Shown: piece by piece, positions 32,246 through 44,734 of the stretch | Layout of the letters: each line of letters starts with the position of its first letter | Position numbering within the stretch: position 1 is the first letter of the stretch | Source: Tolypeutes matacus | Taxonomy: Eukaryota; Chordata; Mammalia; Cingulata; Chlamyphoridae | Reading direction: 5' to 3' | Assembly: GCA_026826555.1 (NCBI GenBank) | Contig: JAKSZT010053837.1 | Coordinates: 2,793,687-2,857,686 of the forward strand | DNA length: 64,000 bases | The notes under the pieces: generated by a model | What the model saw: only the letters and a program-made list of their open reading frames with translations | Database searches by the model: none | What the model was told of the DNA's origin: nothing | Translations under genes and position numbers: made by a program

Positions 32246-34560
32246 GGAAATGAATACAAGTGCTGAGCCTGGAGTCTGTGTTTTCTGGAGCCCAGTCAGG
32301 CTGGTCTGGGAAGTAGGAGGCCACATAGAGTGATGTTAGGACAGAATCTCTGAAACTGGAACTGCCTTGGGCAGTCTGGGTTCCAGTTACTCTAAACTCC
32401 AAGTAGAGTTTCCACTGAAATTCTGTGAGCCGTGGTTTCCTTACGGGAATAATGGGCACAATAATTTCTGAATGCCCTTCTTTATATCAGAACTACTAAA
32501 GCGGAGATCTTAAGATAATGTCTTATGTGCTCTAATGTGCAAAGATAAAAGGCAAATGTAAAGTTGATATTCTCAGAACATTAATCACGTGTGTGCAGGA
32601 AATTATATTCCTGTAAACAGCTTCCTAATGTTGAATGATTTTGACATTTCTTTGATTTGTATGCCAAGTTAGCTGTATATTACAAGTGATTAAGACCAAC
32701 AAGACAGATGCTACAAATTAACTCTCACCTAATTATTGAGACAGAGGACTCAGAAACATCTAATGGATACAACACAGTTCTGGAAGTTCAGCAACAACAT
32801 GTATAAATTCATCTTTTTCCTGAATCACTTTTTTATTATGTCTTGATGATCTTTCGTCTGTTTTCTCAACTGAAATTTGGAAATAATATCCTACTTCCAA
32901 TATTACAAACAACTTAGGTGTTTGGTTCAGTGAGGGTTTTTTTTTCCAGAATAATGCCAATTGCCTTAGGAAAAATTAAATTTGAAGTTACGTATTTGGA
33001 ACCTGTCTTTTCATATCATAGACACTCCCTGAGACCAGCATTATAGGGCACATTGTCCTCTGTTGTTCTCCTTGGCTCATGTTGAGAAGGTTTGCCTGGC
33101 TCAGGAAACATTTTCACATTCTTTGATTCCTTAGATACCTAATTGTACACATTAGATCCCCTTCTTGTTCAGAAGAGAGCAGCAGCTGGTTAGGTTTGGA
33201 ATATCTGCTGTCAAATTCTGTACAAATCTGAGGGATATATCAGGCCAGTTCCCTACAACCCAACCTCAACGGGAAATCCAAAATGTCCAGTGTCTGAGCC
33301 ACTGTGCCTGCCTCTTTCTGGGTGGAGGAATACATTATCTTATGGGCATGTTCTACTGGAAGAAACCATCCCATGCCTATGGCCTGTACCTCATCATCAC
33401 GTGGCTTAATAGATAAGACATGTCATGAAGTAAACCCTTAGTTCTATGGCTTATATCAATGGAAGCTAAACACCTGAGTGTACCCTTTAGAGTAATAGGA
33501 GTCTGGTGGGTTTGGAACAGGTTTCTACATTTCCTGGGGTTTCTGAACAATTCCTCGGCCAAAGCTGAATCTCAAGTACTTTGAAGACTAATTAACCGGG
33601 GTTTCTCCTTGATTGTCCAGGATACATTTGCATTTGGCACTGATCTGTCGGAGACCTTGAAAGTCATCTTTGGGCCAAGACTTAGAGGATCCTTGAGGTA
33701 CTAGCTAGAACCTCGTGTTCTCAAGGTCCACCATGAGGAGAAAGTGCTCCCTGGGACCCACCATGGGTCAGATCTTTCATGCTCATGTGAATTTGTAGAA
33801 TTATTCCATTAGCTCTAGCTACTCCCCAGAAGACAGTAAATAATTATCATGTTCCTGGCAAATGTAAGCCCCTCTAAATGACTCTGCATTTTCGGCTACC
33901 ACCTGTGAGAATTATGCCAAAGCCTGTATCAATGGCATTGTATGTGTACCCTGGCAAAAACATCATATCTCACTGTGTTCTTTTCAGGTCAGTAAGATAA
34001 ACGGCCAGTCCCATGGTCTATGGTTACTTTGTTTTGTTTGAAAGTCTCTTTCAAACACACGATCAACCAGGATTACTATCAGACCTGGAGTAATTGGGGT
34101 ACCCACTCCTGGGCTATCTATGAGCCAAGTTCAACAGTTTGCATGACCCTCCCCTAATTTCAAGGAAAGAGTTGCCCACCAGGGCACTTGCTGGCATGAG
34201 CTAACTAAATGCAGAGCTGTGGAAACACATTATGAGATGAGGCTGCGAATACTGGTAAGGAGACCTCTGTTCTAAAAGCACATGATGTCTTCCAGAAGAC
34301 AGATGCAGTCTTGGCCAAATGTATATTCATCAGTGTGTTCCTCCCACCCCTGTTCCAAGGAGATAATGGATAATGGTATTCCACCAGTTGTGGGAAGTGT
34401 GAGAGGGTCAAGGAAACATTTGCAGCTTAGAGCAACAAACTGTGAAATGCAGCCAATCTTAAGAAATCCTAAATCCCTGGGCATAAACTACACAAATGGA
34501 ATTTGCAACCAGCAAAGACATTCCTTATTATAAGTTAATTTTATATGAGATTGAGCTTGT
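32246..34560. other. Intergenic sequence, unassigned
   Basis: About 2.3 kb that I could not place in any repeat family or gene. No long open frame exists, and I see no splice or RNA structure worth naming. Confidence 0.35.
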
Positions 34561-34564
34561 AGAA

Positions 34565-34850
34565 TGAGTGACAGAGAGGGAAAGAGGGAAAGAGGAAGGG
34601 AGGGAGGGAGCAGAAAGTGCGAAAGACAATGAGAATGAATAATGGTAGGTAGAGATAAAGGAAAAGCAACATACAACAGAGAAGGGAGAGAAATGAGGTA
34701 ACTTAGGAGGGTAAGAGAAAAAATAATTGTGGAAAAGAAGGGATTAGGAGCATGAGCAGGAATGTTGGGGGTATGGCTGTGGATAGAAAGCAGAAATGAA
34801 CAAAGGAAAGAAAAGAGGAAAAGAAAAAGGCAAAGGACTAGGTAGGAAAC
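34565..34850 (+). repeat. Purine-rich (GA) tract
   Basis: About 285 bases are strongly biased to A and G on the + strand, with GGGAAAGA and GGGAGGGAGGG runs at the left end. It is the only cause of a long open frame on the minus strand (Ser/Leu-rich), which is not a gene. Confidence 0.8.
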
Positions 34851-35854
34851 ATGAGATGTGCATCTGGAATTTAAATGAATTATGTTCACCTCCCAAATTT
34901 TTAACTTACCATATGTTCTGCTGATGACAGTCTAATTTCCAATTAAGATATGCTAATAAGGCTGCCCATATACCATAGACTCACCAAGCTTGATAAACAG
35001 CTTATTTTCTCTTTGGGTCGGGCTGGGCAGTTATCTTGTCTTTTCATGCCTAAATTTCTCATTGGTATTCTTCCTCCAAAGACACAAAGTGACTGCATAT
35101 TGTTCTAACTAATATGTGTTTTAGTCAAAGGCATTTTCATCTCTGCTGATACTGACTACTGACTGCTTACTATGAACTCCACATTCCTCCATCTGCTTTC
35201 AGTTACCTTTGATCAAAAATAATATTCACATGGATCTTTTTATTAAGAGAGAAAAATTGATTTCATTCTGGTCTATTTATCTGTGGATAAATATAATTAT
35301 TTTCCAGAATGTGAAGACCTTAGGAAACTGAAAATATGCCTTAGAGGTAACACAGACAGAAAAAGGAAGCTTGTGCCACAGAATTAACTTGCAGACCTGC
35401 AAATAATAGACAATGAATATGAGCTTAAATCTGGTGACTGAATGAAAGTATGGATTGCCCTTCAAGGGATGCTGGAAAGAGTATCAGAAAATGGCAAGAA
35501 GCCCTAGCATATATAGCTACCGATCACTGAGCATCCAGGCATTGTGAAAGACACTGTGCATGTATTACCATATCTCACAGCAGTAGAACCCATCCTGTTC
35601 ACATGCAAATTTCTCCAGTGAAAGTCCTTGTCCGGGTCTTCCTAAGTGCTTCTCAGGATGGCCAGGAAATGCTCATATTCCACTAGTGTCACCGTCAAGC
35701 TCTTGTTCTAGGATTCTTTCGGATTTCCTCTGCTAGGCTCAGCTTCACCTTTCCATGGTGCACCAAGATTTCTGGTTCATGCCACACCAAAATGTCATTG
35801 CAGAATCTCTATTTATTTCTCAAACCAACACAACATCAGCACAAAAAAGAGATG
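34851..35854. other. Intergenic sequence, mostly unassigned
   Basis: A short MIR-like piece (GAGCATCCAGGCATTGTG then ATTACCATATCTCACAG) lies at about 35520-35585. The rest holds nothing recognisable. Confidence 0.4.
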
Positions 35855-36115
35855 GCACATAGTAATGATTAAGATTCTGAGGTCTTCAATCAAACTCCAT
35901 GAGTTCAAATTCAGGCCCTGGCTCTTACTGCTTTTAGGACCTTGAGCAAGTTATGTAGCTGCTTGGTGCCTCAATCTCTTTCTCTGTGAAGTGAGGATGA
36001 TAATAATAGTTCCTTCATAGGGTTGTTGCAAGGATTACATGAGTTAATAATATGTAGTGCACTTAGAAGTGTGCCTGGCATATTGGAAGCACTCACTAAT
36101 GTTAGCTATTATTAC
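35855..36115 (+). repeat. MIR SINE, near full length
   Basis: It has the complete forward MIR order: TGATTAAGATTCTGAGG, CCCTGGCTCTTACTGC, TTGAGCAAGTTATGTAGC, TAATAATAGTTCC and TGCCTGGCATATTGG. Confidence 0.85.
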
Positions 36116-36884
36116 TGAAGACTTTAAGTTGTAAGAAAATTATAGCTTTGGGGAGAAACAATGTGCGATTGAATACCAGATGTTGTTGCTGCTAGAATCC
36201 ATTGGCTACTCTCTAACAGAGTCCCCAGTGCATTGTCTTTTTCCTTGGTTTTCAGCCTCCTGCCATCTTGCTGGACTCATACTCTTCCTTAGTTCACACA
36301 TTCCTCTCTTATCTCCCCTTCCTCCACTTCTTGGAACACAATCCCTAATCTCTGGGTCCTAATTAGAGGAAGCCAAAGATCAGCAAACAGGATTATTGTT
36401 TCTGTACCCAGGGCAGACAGCCCTTTCCCTTTACTATTTAGAGCCTTAAATCTCTAATCCCTTCCTCCAGATTGGGCACTGAGTCATACTTTTACATAAT
36501 CACAAGTCCCATTCAATTGTTTCCCAAATAAAATAACAGTCTCTTCCCCAAAATGAATTCTCCTGGCATTCCCAGGATGGAGATAGGGCTGCAGGGAGTG
36601 GGAGCCCCTCCAGAGACTCAGGACTCATCCATTATCATTGAATATTAAAAACATATCCCTTGACTAAGAGAAGCTTAAGCATGTTTGAAGCTGATGATCA
36701 TTCCCTTGAAGAAAAATCTGAAGTGCTTCAAGAAATAGTCCAGCTACTGGGTGGGTGAGCAGATAAACTTGGGGCAATGACTCTGAAAACTGTTCCTTGG
36801 AACCATCTGATGAAGCTGGAAATTGAAGGCAATTATCAAATGTTAATTCTATATTTCTTCCCCTCACTACAAAATATTCTGTCT
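36116..36884. other. Intergenic sequence, unassigned
   Basis: No gene or confident repeat visible. Confidence 0.35.
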
Positions 36885-37440
36885 CCATGTTCTAATCACC
36901 CTGTTTTGTATTTCCACCGCTCTGCTGAAATAGTTCTCCTAAAAACCATCAATGTCCTCTAAGTTGCCATGTCCAGGGGCTTTTTCTTAGTCTACATCTT
37001 CCTTCTTGAGTCTTTAGGTCAAATTGATATTACTGATAGTCTGGTCTCCACTGATCCTTCAATTTCCTGGTTTACCTTGAACATCTGGTTGTTCTTTCTC
37101 TAACATTTTTATGGCTTTCTCTTCCTTACCCTTTTCCCCAAATGCTATGGCCCAAGACTTTGTCCTTGACATTCTCCCTGTATGTTCCTGCACTCTTTCC
37201 TTTAGCAATCTTATTCATTGCTATAGTTTCAAATATAATTTCTCTGCAGATGAATCTCAAATTTATAGCTCTAGATTTGACATTTCCTCTGTCTATACTC
37301 ACTTTTTCACTGCAGGTTGTATCTTTCCATTTAGATGTTCAGCTGGAAACTTAAGCTTAAATTCGAAGTCTTCATCTACAAAATTATTAGCATTTGCTAA
37401 TATTTCTGCTTTTTATTAATGGTACCAGAGTCTTATATTG
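36885..37440 (+). mobile_element. L2 LINE fragment, degenerate ORF2 end
   Basis: It matches the L2 coding-end region in order: CTGCTGAAATAGTTCTCC, CATCAATGTCCTCTAAGTTG, GCAGATGAATCTCAAATTTA, then the TTTAGATGTTCAGC region. All frames are broken, so no product. Confidence 0.65.
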
Positions 37441-37738
37441 CTGCAGATTCAAAATCTCTAAGACAGTGTTTTCCTTCTCTTTTTTTTTTGTTTCTTATCA
37501 TGATCCATTGCAAGAGGTGCATTTTACTTTATGACCCAGTATATATACACTCAGGCACGTGCACACATGCCCCATTCCTACACCTTGTAACTGAAACAAA
37601 ACTTCACAAAATAGCATTTATCCTTACTGTGTGTGATGTACTCTAATTTATTTTATTTGAATCTATTTCATTCCATTAGAAAAATCTGGCTGTGACCAAT
37701 TAAAATGATTATACGAACCACTAAAGATATATGAATTG

Positions 37739-37838
37739 GGAAACGGATGTGGCTCAAGAGGTTCGGCGTCCGTCTACCATATGGAGAGACTGGGGTTCGA
37801 TCCCCGGTACCTCCTGGTAAAAAAAAAAAAAAAAAAAA
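37739..37838 (+). mobile_element. DAS-type SINE, young copy
   Basis: It begins GGAAACGGATGTGGCTCAAG, has GGGTTCGATCCCCGG (perfect B box) and a pure A tail of about 20 bases. A 16-bp duplication AAAGATATATGAATTG at 37723-37738 and 37839-37854 flanks it. It is among the least diverged SINEs in the window. Confidence 0.93.
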
Positions 37839-37854
37839 AAAGATATATGAATTG

Positions 37855-39440
37855 CAGTTTAAAAAATACTACTTGTAAGGAATTCTTGATTTATCTTCTC
37901 TTTAACTCTGAAATCTAATCAGTCATTAGGTAATGGATTTATTTTGAAAATGTCTCACAAATGTAACCTCTTTTCTATTTTCTCTCTGACTCTTTCAAAT
38001 GTTGCCTTCACTGTGAAATCTTCCCAGGATTCCTCAGCTACAGGCAATCTCACCCTCCTCTAAGCAGTCTATTCCTTTGGTTATATTTTTAAACACCTTG
38101 AATCTTGTGCTCAGGGTCAAGGGACTGACCTGTGCTGATGTACTTTAGTAGCCCTAATTCATTGCTCAGCACTTAATCATTGTGAAAAGTTTCCAATCAA
38201 GGTCCACCTTTAGAGCTGGGGTGGGATCTACTCAGCCTAGACACCGCAGCAGTGGGGGAAGGGGCTGGGATGGATGCTGAGGATTCGTACGGCAGCCACA
38301 ATGTCTGCCATACGAATCAGAGGAGATCTATCAAAAACGACTATCTTCAAAACTGACTTAGCACTCAACTTGTCCAAGCTAAGCTGGCCACTATAGAAAG
38401 TCAATGAAATGACACCGACCCCCAACTCCCCACTCCCTTGAGTTAAATCCTTTGGTATAAAACATGCCACTTGTCATTCTGTAAAAAAGCATAAAAAGGG
38501 ATATACTGTCACACAGGCGCTTTGAATTGAATGAAGAAATGAATGAACGAACCAACGGTTAAAATTTTGCACAAACTAAATTAAGCCCCAAATAGAAATG
38601 GGAATGGTGTGAGAGCGCTACATCTATATTCAAAGGCACCCTTGGGGGAAAAGGTGGAGGGGCACTCAGAGGACTCTAAAGCACTGCCAGAGCTTGTTTT
38701 GGTTACAGTTGCAGAGAATTCTCCCCCCAGAAGGTTATGCCTGGGATTTACAGGTGCCTTCCAGTTTGCAAAAATCATTTTCTATAAGAGCACCCTAGGC
38801 CAGAGAGGGACTAGGACAGCTCCCCAGCGGGCTGCTGGGCAAGAGCACACAGACACGCAGTGACCACAACCCTGTTCTCAGGGCCCAGCGAAACCCTTCG
38901 CATGCCCAGCCTGGGACGGGCAAGTTAAATGAGTGTCCGCAGCCTGCTGGGAGGACTCAAGGATGGGGCGTTGGCTGGGAGTGCGAGATGTGGCCGTCAG
39001 CCAGGTGCCAATTTCTTCTGTTCTGTCCAAATAGTCTCTGTCAGATGTCCTCCTGACATCAAATTCCCTGTAAGTACTTCACACCGACTCTTCTTCTTGT
39101 GCCACAGCCTCTCCTCTGCTTTAATTTTTTTTTGCCTTTGATAGTTACTTTAACCAGAATTAACTTGGCTAAAAGCACTATGCAGAATTGGGAGGCCCAG
39201 GGGATGGCGGACGCGCTGATCACTAACGGTGTAATTAGAAGGACACTTTCACCTTCAGTCCAGGAGTGTGAAAAGTCCATCACTACCTCCTCTTTTGGAT
39301 CCAGAAGTTCAAAGCCTCTGACATAATCTGGGAGGATTAACACCCCAACAGAAGCCTATCATCAACTGCTGGTCCATTAACAGAGATTATCTAGTCTCCT
39401 CTGATCTCTAGTAGGATGCAGCCTAAAGCAGAGAATCTCA
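37855..39440. other. Intergenic sequence with one strong hairpin
   Basis: Unassigned apart from the inverted repeat at 38282-38318. CpGs are somewhat frequent at 38800-38990. No gene supported. Confidence 0.35.
38282..38318. repeat. Inverted repeat, 14-bp arms, 9-bp loop
   Basis: Arm GATTCGTACGGCAG (38282-38295) pairs with CTGCCATACGAATC (38305-38318) except for one C-A mismatch, around the loop CCACAATGT. The arms carry CpG sites. Confidence 0.95.
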
Positions 39441-39770
39441 TCTGATTGTCAAAACAACCCATGGTGGCAGATCTGAGTTTTACAGATAAGAAAACAGGCC
39501 TAATGAGAATGTAACTTCATTCACTCATCCATCTACCTCTCCATCCACTCAGTCAGCACATTGATTAAATGCCTGCTATGTAACAGATATTGTGCCAGAA
39601 GAGGGATACAGAGATGAGATAAGGCCCCTGATCTTGAATAACCCCTAATCAAGTCGGACAGAGTGATAGTAAGTACAGTCTGGGAATCATAATCCAAAGT
39701 TGTTGAGCTAGTTAATGGGTGAACTGGGACCACGACTCAGGTCTCCTGACTCCACTCGAATATATTTTCT
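39440..39770 (-). repeat. MIR-related and older repeat pieces
   Basis: AGTTTTACAGATAAGAAAAC near 39476 is MIR-like on the minus strand. TTAAATGCCTGCTATGTAAC to AGATAAGGCCCC (39563-39625) is a different ancient repeat block. GGGACCACGACTCAGG near 39726 again looks like MIR. This could be a MIR split by another insertion. Confidence 0.5.
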
Positions 39771-41220
39771 TCATTACTTCAAACTGTCTCTTTCATTGTA
39801 GAAGCTGATTTCCTGATGTGTGAAATATAGCTAATGTGTGAGACGGGCAGAGCTAATAAAAATGATTGCGGTTCACCTCTTGCAGAAGAGTCTTTTAAAC
39901 AGCTTTAATGAAGCATATGTGTTTTTAAAAAAATCACGAACACTTTTCAAACTATCCTGTAAAATTGTCCCTCGCCTAATTGCTCAGAGATGCCTCCTCC
40001 TATAGCAGTGGGCATCCGAAGCTTAAAGTGTAAATTCTGTGATTCTTAATGGTGAATTGTATTACAATTTTTCCTTTTGCAGAGTAGCATTCCTATCCCA
40101 GCCATGCTAATTTGCATGGCCATTGCTAATCTGCATGGCTGTCTAGCTTCATTAGAGGGCCCTGAGAAAGGAAGGCGGAAGTTGTCACTTACTCACGGAG
40201 CACTGGAGAGCAGCCGGGGGCAATGCCACACCAATGGGCCGAGGACAGGAGTTCAGAGTCACTGACGATGATGCTTCGAGAGTCAGCCAGGGCCATAGAA
40301 CTCATCCAACCCAGTCCTTGCGATTGCCCCGGGGGGAAACAGGGGCTCAGGACGGGGTGTCAGAGCCAAGACCAAATTTCCAACACCCATCCTTGATCCT
40401 GAGGCTGCCTTAGCAGGGAGAAAACATACCTGTGTTCATTTGGCCAAATATTTTGAGAAGAGACACAACCCAACAGTGATAAAATGAAGCTGTAAGAATT
40501 TCAGGAATCTGATCACAGTTATTATTTCTGGAAAATCATTGAACCATATACATTAAGCCATATACATAGGGTTGTAGCTCTGGTCCGTCCTTTTACATCG
40601 ATCTGATCTTTGACTCCTTAAAGCACGTTTGCTTACTATTTTTGGAGGAAGGGCAGTTTGTGGGTTTCTTGAAGAATCTGAGGTTAGGTGTAGTCCTTTT
40701 CCCCAGACCAAGGTACATACATTCACAATTTTATAAACATTTTCGGCAGTTGCGTGAACTTGAATCCCATTCGTGGCACAAGTTCAGCATTCAGATAGTT
40801 CCAAAGTAACTTTATGGCTCAGAGAAGTTAACAAAATATGATCGTGACCCACTTTAGCTGCCTCTAGAGATCTCTTGATGGTGGGTATTGCTACTCCCTT
40901 TGGGTACTAATGTCATAATTGTGGCAAAAAAGAATATGATGCCCAGGAGCACAAGTTGTTTCCTGACAGTAGGAGGCTGTGCTCACCTCTGCCAAGGTGG
41001 CAGATAAACTAGGGCTTATTCCAACTTATAAATCTTGCAACTGGTCTGGGAGATTCATTATTTTCAGGAAACATAAGCAGTCTATGCATTTTCAAAAGCA
41101 CGGATGGTCAAATAGACTAAAGAGAGCAGATGCCTGGAGTCTAGTTTATGGAAGTAAAGCAGAGAGTGATCGGGCCACAGTAAGATGGGGTTCCAGAGCC
41201 AGGATTAAATAAATTGATCT
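39771..41220. other. Intergenic sequence, mostly unassigned
   Basis: A MIR-like piece (GAAACAGGGGCTCAGGAC) may lie at 40310-40415. The rest holds no gene or repeat I can support. Confidence 0.35.
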
Positions 41221-41224
41221 GAAC

Positions 41225-41610
41225 TACTTCTAGATCCCCAGATGTGCCACGCTGCATTGTGCCTCTGTGCCTTTGCACGAGCTGCCCCTTCTGCCTGGAA
41301 TGTCTCTACTTGCACTGTCTGCGTGGGAACTTTGCCGTCTTCAAGATCCGGCTGGAGCATCTTGAACCTACCAAACACTTCCTCTGATCTACCGCGGGAC
41401 TCAGATTATTTTTATATTCTAATTCCTGTTGCACAGTACTGCGGTGATTTAGCCCATGTCTATGGTCTCTGCTAGACAGTGAACCTTCTGAGGGCAGGTA
41501 CTGTGGGGTCTATTGGGGACGATATTACAAGGGCCCTACCCAATGCCTAGCACAGAGTATTGCTCGACGTAATTTGTGGAATATGGTAATGAATTAACGG
41601 AAGGATTCAA
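41225..41610 (+). mobile_element. L2 LINE fragment, 3' end
   Basis: Clear L2 order: CTTTGCACGAGCTGCCCC, TTCTGCCTGGAATGTCTC, GACAGTGAACCTTCTGAGGG, TGCCTAGCACAGAGTATTGC. Confidence 0.85.
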
Positions 41611-42704
41611 GATCTAGGAATGACAGCTATTTAATTTCCAAATAATGAATTTTTTTCCACTCATGCTTAGTCATTGTACAAGCCATGATTCAGAGCTGAT
41701 GGATCTACCCTAATGACTCTATTACTCTGTCCTAAGCACACACGTACACAAACACCATATTTATTATGACAGACCCTGGAAAGATTTACCAAGGTTATTA
41801 GAGAGGAGTATGATGATTAGCCGTTGCCTGCCTTTCTCAAGGTAGATTTGAGCAGAAGGAAGAACCCAAGTTTATAGCTTCAGAATGAAATGCCTTTGAC
41901 CTATGTGACAGCTCCTTGCTAGTTATCTGAACTTGGGCATAATTCTTACATTCTCAAAAATCTCGTTTTTAAAAAATAATAAGATTAATGTCTACAGCAT
42001 AAGGTACAGCATAAGGTTGCCTGAAAAATTAAGTGTCTAGTATACTTTAGGTCCTTAGTAAAAGTTGCTTCTCTTCCCCTCTTCCCTTATCCATGTTTGA
42101 GTTAATTTCTAGTATATAGTGTATTAGGAACTGAAAGTAAGAATGTGTCGGTGGGAAAAAAAAATGTGTCGGTGAGTCTCAGAGATGCTCTTAGTGTCTT
42201 TTGATCTTCTTGGCTTCCGTTTTTGTCTTCTTTGTGTTTTGATCAAAAGGGAGAATGCAGACTGTCTAGGAGATGGTGCCATAAGAAAGAAGCGAGAAGA
42301 CGGCTGGTGAGCACACCATGTGTTCTATTGAAATTGGCCATTCTTCATCTACTCTGGGACACAGGCACATTGCAGAATCTGTAGAAAGTGAAGAAATCTT
42401 TCTGCAGAAAAGTGCATATACACATGACACTGTGCATATGATATCAGGAAATTCACGGACCCCATAGACTCCAGGTAAGAACCCTGAGACCCATCTGCTC
42501 TTTGTCTTGCCTCACCTGTCCCCTCCTCAATGCTATCTCTCTGTTTCCCAATAGCTCTCTCTCTATCTATATGGTCATCTACTTAAAGTATTGCAACTGG
42601 ATAGATGGATGGATTGATGGAAAAGTAGAGGACCTGAAAGAACTATGGAGTTGGGATGGTTCCTTCCTGTAGCCTGGGAAGTTCACTTGGAGAGGCTGAT
42701 CTGT
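41611..42704. other. Intergenic sequence with a MIR piece
   Basis: A forward MIR-like fragment (TTATCTGAACTTGGGC, then GTGTCTAGTATACTTTAGG) lies at about 41905-42075. A small direct repeat AATGTGTCGGTG occurs at about 42143 and 42164. The rest is unassigned. Confidence 0.4.
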
Positions 42705-42962
42705 TATTAGGCAGAATATCAGAATGGTTGAACTCACGGATTCTGGAGCCAGACTACCTGGGTTCAAATCCTGGCTCTGTGTTATCTTAGGCAATTAATT
42801 CTACCATATCTTAGTTTCCATATCTAAAATGGGGATAACAACAGCACCACGATGCTGAATTATTGTCATGATTAATAAGCCGAGACCCGTAAGGATTTTA
42901 GAATAGTGTATTTTAGTAGGAGCTCAGTAACTGATAACTGCTACTACTACTGTTATTAAGTT
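42705..42962 (+). repeat. MIR SINE, near full length
   Basis: GATTCTGGAGCCAGACTACC, TGGGTTCAAATCCTGGCTCT and AAAATGGGGATAACAAC are textbook forward MIR landmarks. It ends in GCTACTACTACTGTTATTA. Confidence 0.9.
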
Positions 42963-44369
42963 TGAGGGTTTGAAGCCAGCGGGAAAACCACTGCTATGAT
43001 ACAAAGCATTACACACAGCAGATCATAACTTCAACACCACGAAGAGGAAAACTGCCACTGGAAATCCCCCTTTCAGAAAAAAAGAACCTTCCTTCGGTGA
43101 CTTACTCTTACGTATGAGCTGTATATTAACAGGGTAGCTAGGATACCACCCTGGTTATTTTTCCTTAGCCTAGGTGAAAAGTGGAATCCATTGGCCATGA
43201 GATTTTTTCTATAATAGCAAAAATGTTTCCATTGAGAGAATAATCTAAGTCCACTTCTAGACATCACTAGGAAGATTTATGTCCTTTTTGTCTCTTTTAT
43301 TTGGGAAAAGAGTCTTAAATTTTTTTTTATACCAATATATATTTTTCTTTTTATACCAAGCCAAAAAGGAACACCATTGCATCAAATTATGAAGCTGACA
43401 CTTTCCCATGAGAGGTTGCTTAAAAAGAAAATATACAAAAAGTGACATATAAGTGTGCAGTCATCACGTCAAACTGTCTGAAATGGTATTTATTTCCCCT
43501 AATTAGTAGGTCTGTTTACGCTTGGCCTTCCATATTTCTCTTACAATGCTTTGGTCCTTGTTTTTTTTTTTAAAAGAAACGCTAACTCTTGCAGAGCTGC
43601 CGCAGAATTATCGGGTAATGCTGTGTTAAGGGAGGGGAGGACGCGTCCAGCCAGGCCAGCTCCGGACACGCTGACACCCTCTGGAAGGGAAGGTGCAGCG
43701 GGGCCGGCGTCCAGAAGGTGGCGCTGCTCGCAAAACATGGAAGAGTAGGGACGTGGAGGCCCTTGGCGCAGCGATGCGGGAAGAAGCGTCCCAGGGAGAG
43801 AAGGAAGAGGAGGAGGGGGGAGGGAGGACGGAGCAGTGGCAGTGGACGGAGATTCTGATGATTCCAGAGGGATGAACTGTCAAATTTGAAGGGAGCATAG
43901 TTCAACTCTAATTGTAATTAAGGTGGGGAGGAAACAGCTCTCTTAAGTCTAAGTGCATTCAGGTGCCTGGGAAAAATCAATGAGCTGGGCCTCCTTTTAG
44001 CCGATTTGCAGGAGAATCGAGGATCCTCCTGGGACAATCTCATCTAAGGGAAGAAAGAGCTGGTCCTGAACCTGGCCCTGTAACAGTTTGGTCCTGGGTC
44101 ACCAAGTGCTAATTGTTCGGATCATGGAAGTGGCTCCCCAGTCCCATGGATACAGTGTGCATCCCATATACACAGAGGGATCTTTACACAAATCGGAAAA
44201 GATATTTTACGAAACATTCCATAAAGCACTGATACACAGGCGCACAGCCTTGGGATGCTTCAAGCAGAGTGTTACCCCAGGGTCCTCCCAGAGCAGGTCC
44301 CAGGCGGCGGCTGACTAGCTACCAGCGCTGGCTAAGGGTGGCAATAGTCCTCGTGCACCCAGAACTCAC
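42963..44369. other. Intergenic sequence with a CpG-rich core
   Basis: Bases about 43620-43860 are GC-rich with many CpGs and a CTCF-like motif, unlike the AT-rich flanks. No repeat or open frame explains it. The rest is unassigned. Confidence 0.5.
43711..43724 (+). promoter_or_regulatory. CTCF-like motif in CpG-rich segment
   Basis: CCAGAAGGTGGCGC matches 13 of 14 positions of CCASYAGRKGGCRS on the + strand, with an intact AGGTGGCGC core. Motif match only. Confidence 0.5.
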
Positions 44370-44530
44370 TTTCTCCCAGGCCCCGTGCCAAGTGCCTCAT
44401 GTTCGTCATCTCCTTTAGGCTTCAAAACTAATTTAGGAAGCAGATTGTATTTTCAGTCTCATTTTACAAAGGGGGAAACTGAGGCTCACTTGTGGACAGA
44501 GCCAAGGAATTGCAGGCCCTGGGCCTGAAG
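44370..44530 (-). repeat. MIR SINE fragment
   Basis: CCCCGTGCCAAGTGCC, CTCATTTTACAAAGGGGG and AAACTGAGGCTCAC are reverse-oriented MIR landmarks. Confidence 0.75.
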
Positions 44531-44734
44531 CCGGGCAGGTCTGGGCTGTGGGCATGGGCACAGGGCTTGGTGCAGATTTCAGCCTTTTGGGAGAGCCAGG
44601 GCTGGCCGACCTTCTGTGCTCAGAGGACGAGACGGGGCTGGGGGGCAGAGTGCAAAGCAGTGCTGGCTGGTGCCGCTCCTGGACTTAAGCCAGGCCTTGA
44701 AGAGGCGATTTAGGGGTGGCGTCAGGCATTTCAG

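Noticed and set aside
34488..34889. Ser/Leu-rich minus-strand frame of 133 codons
   Set aside because: Explained by the purine-rich tract on the + strand.
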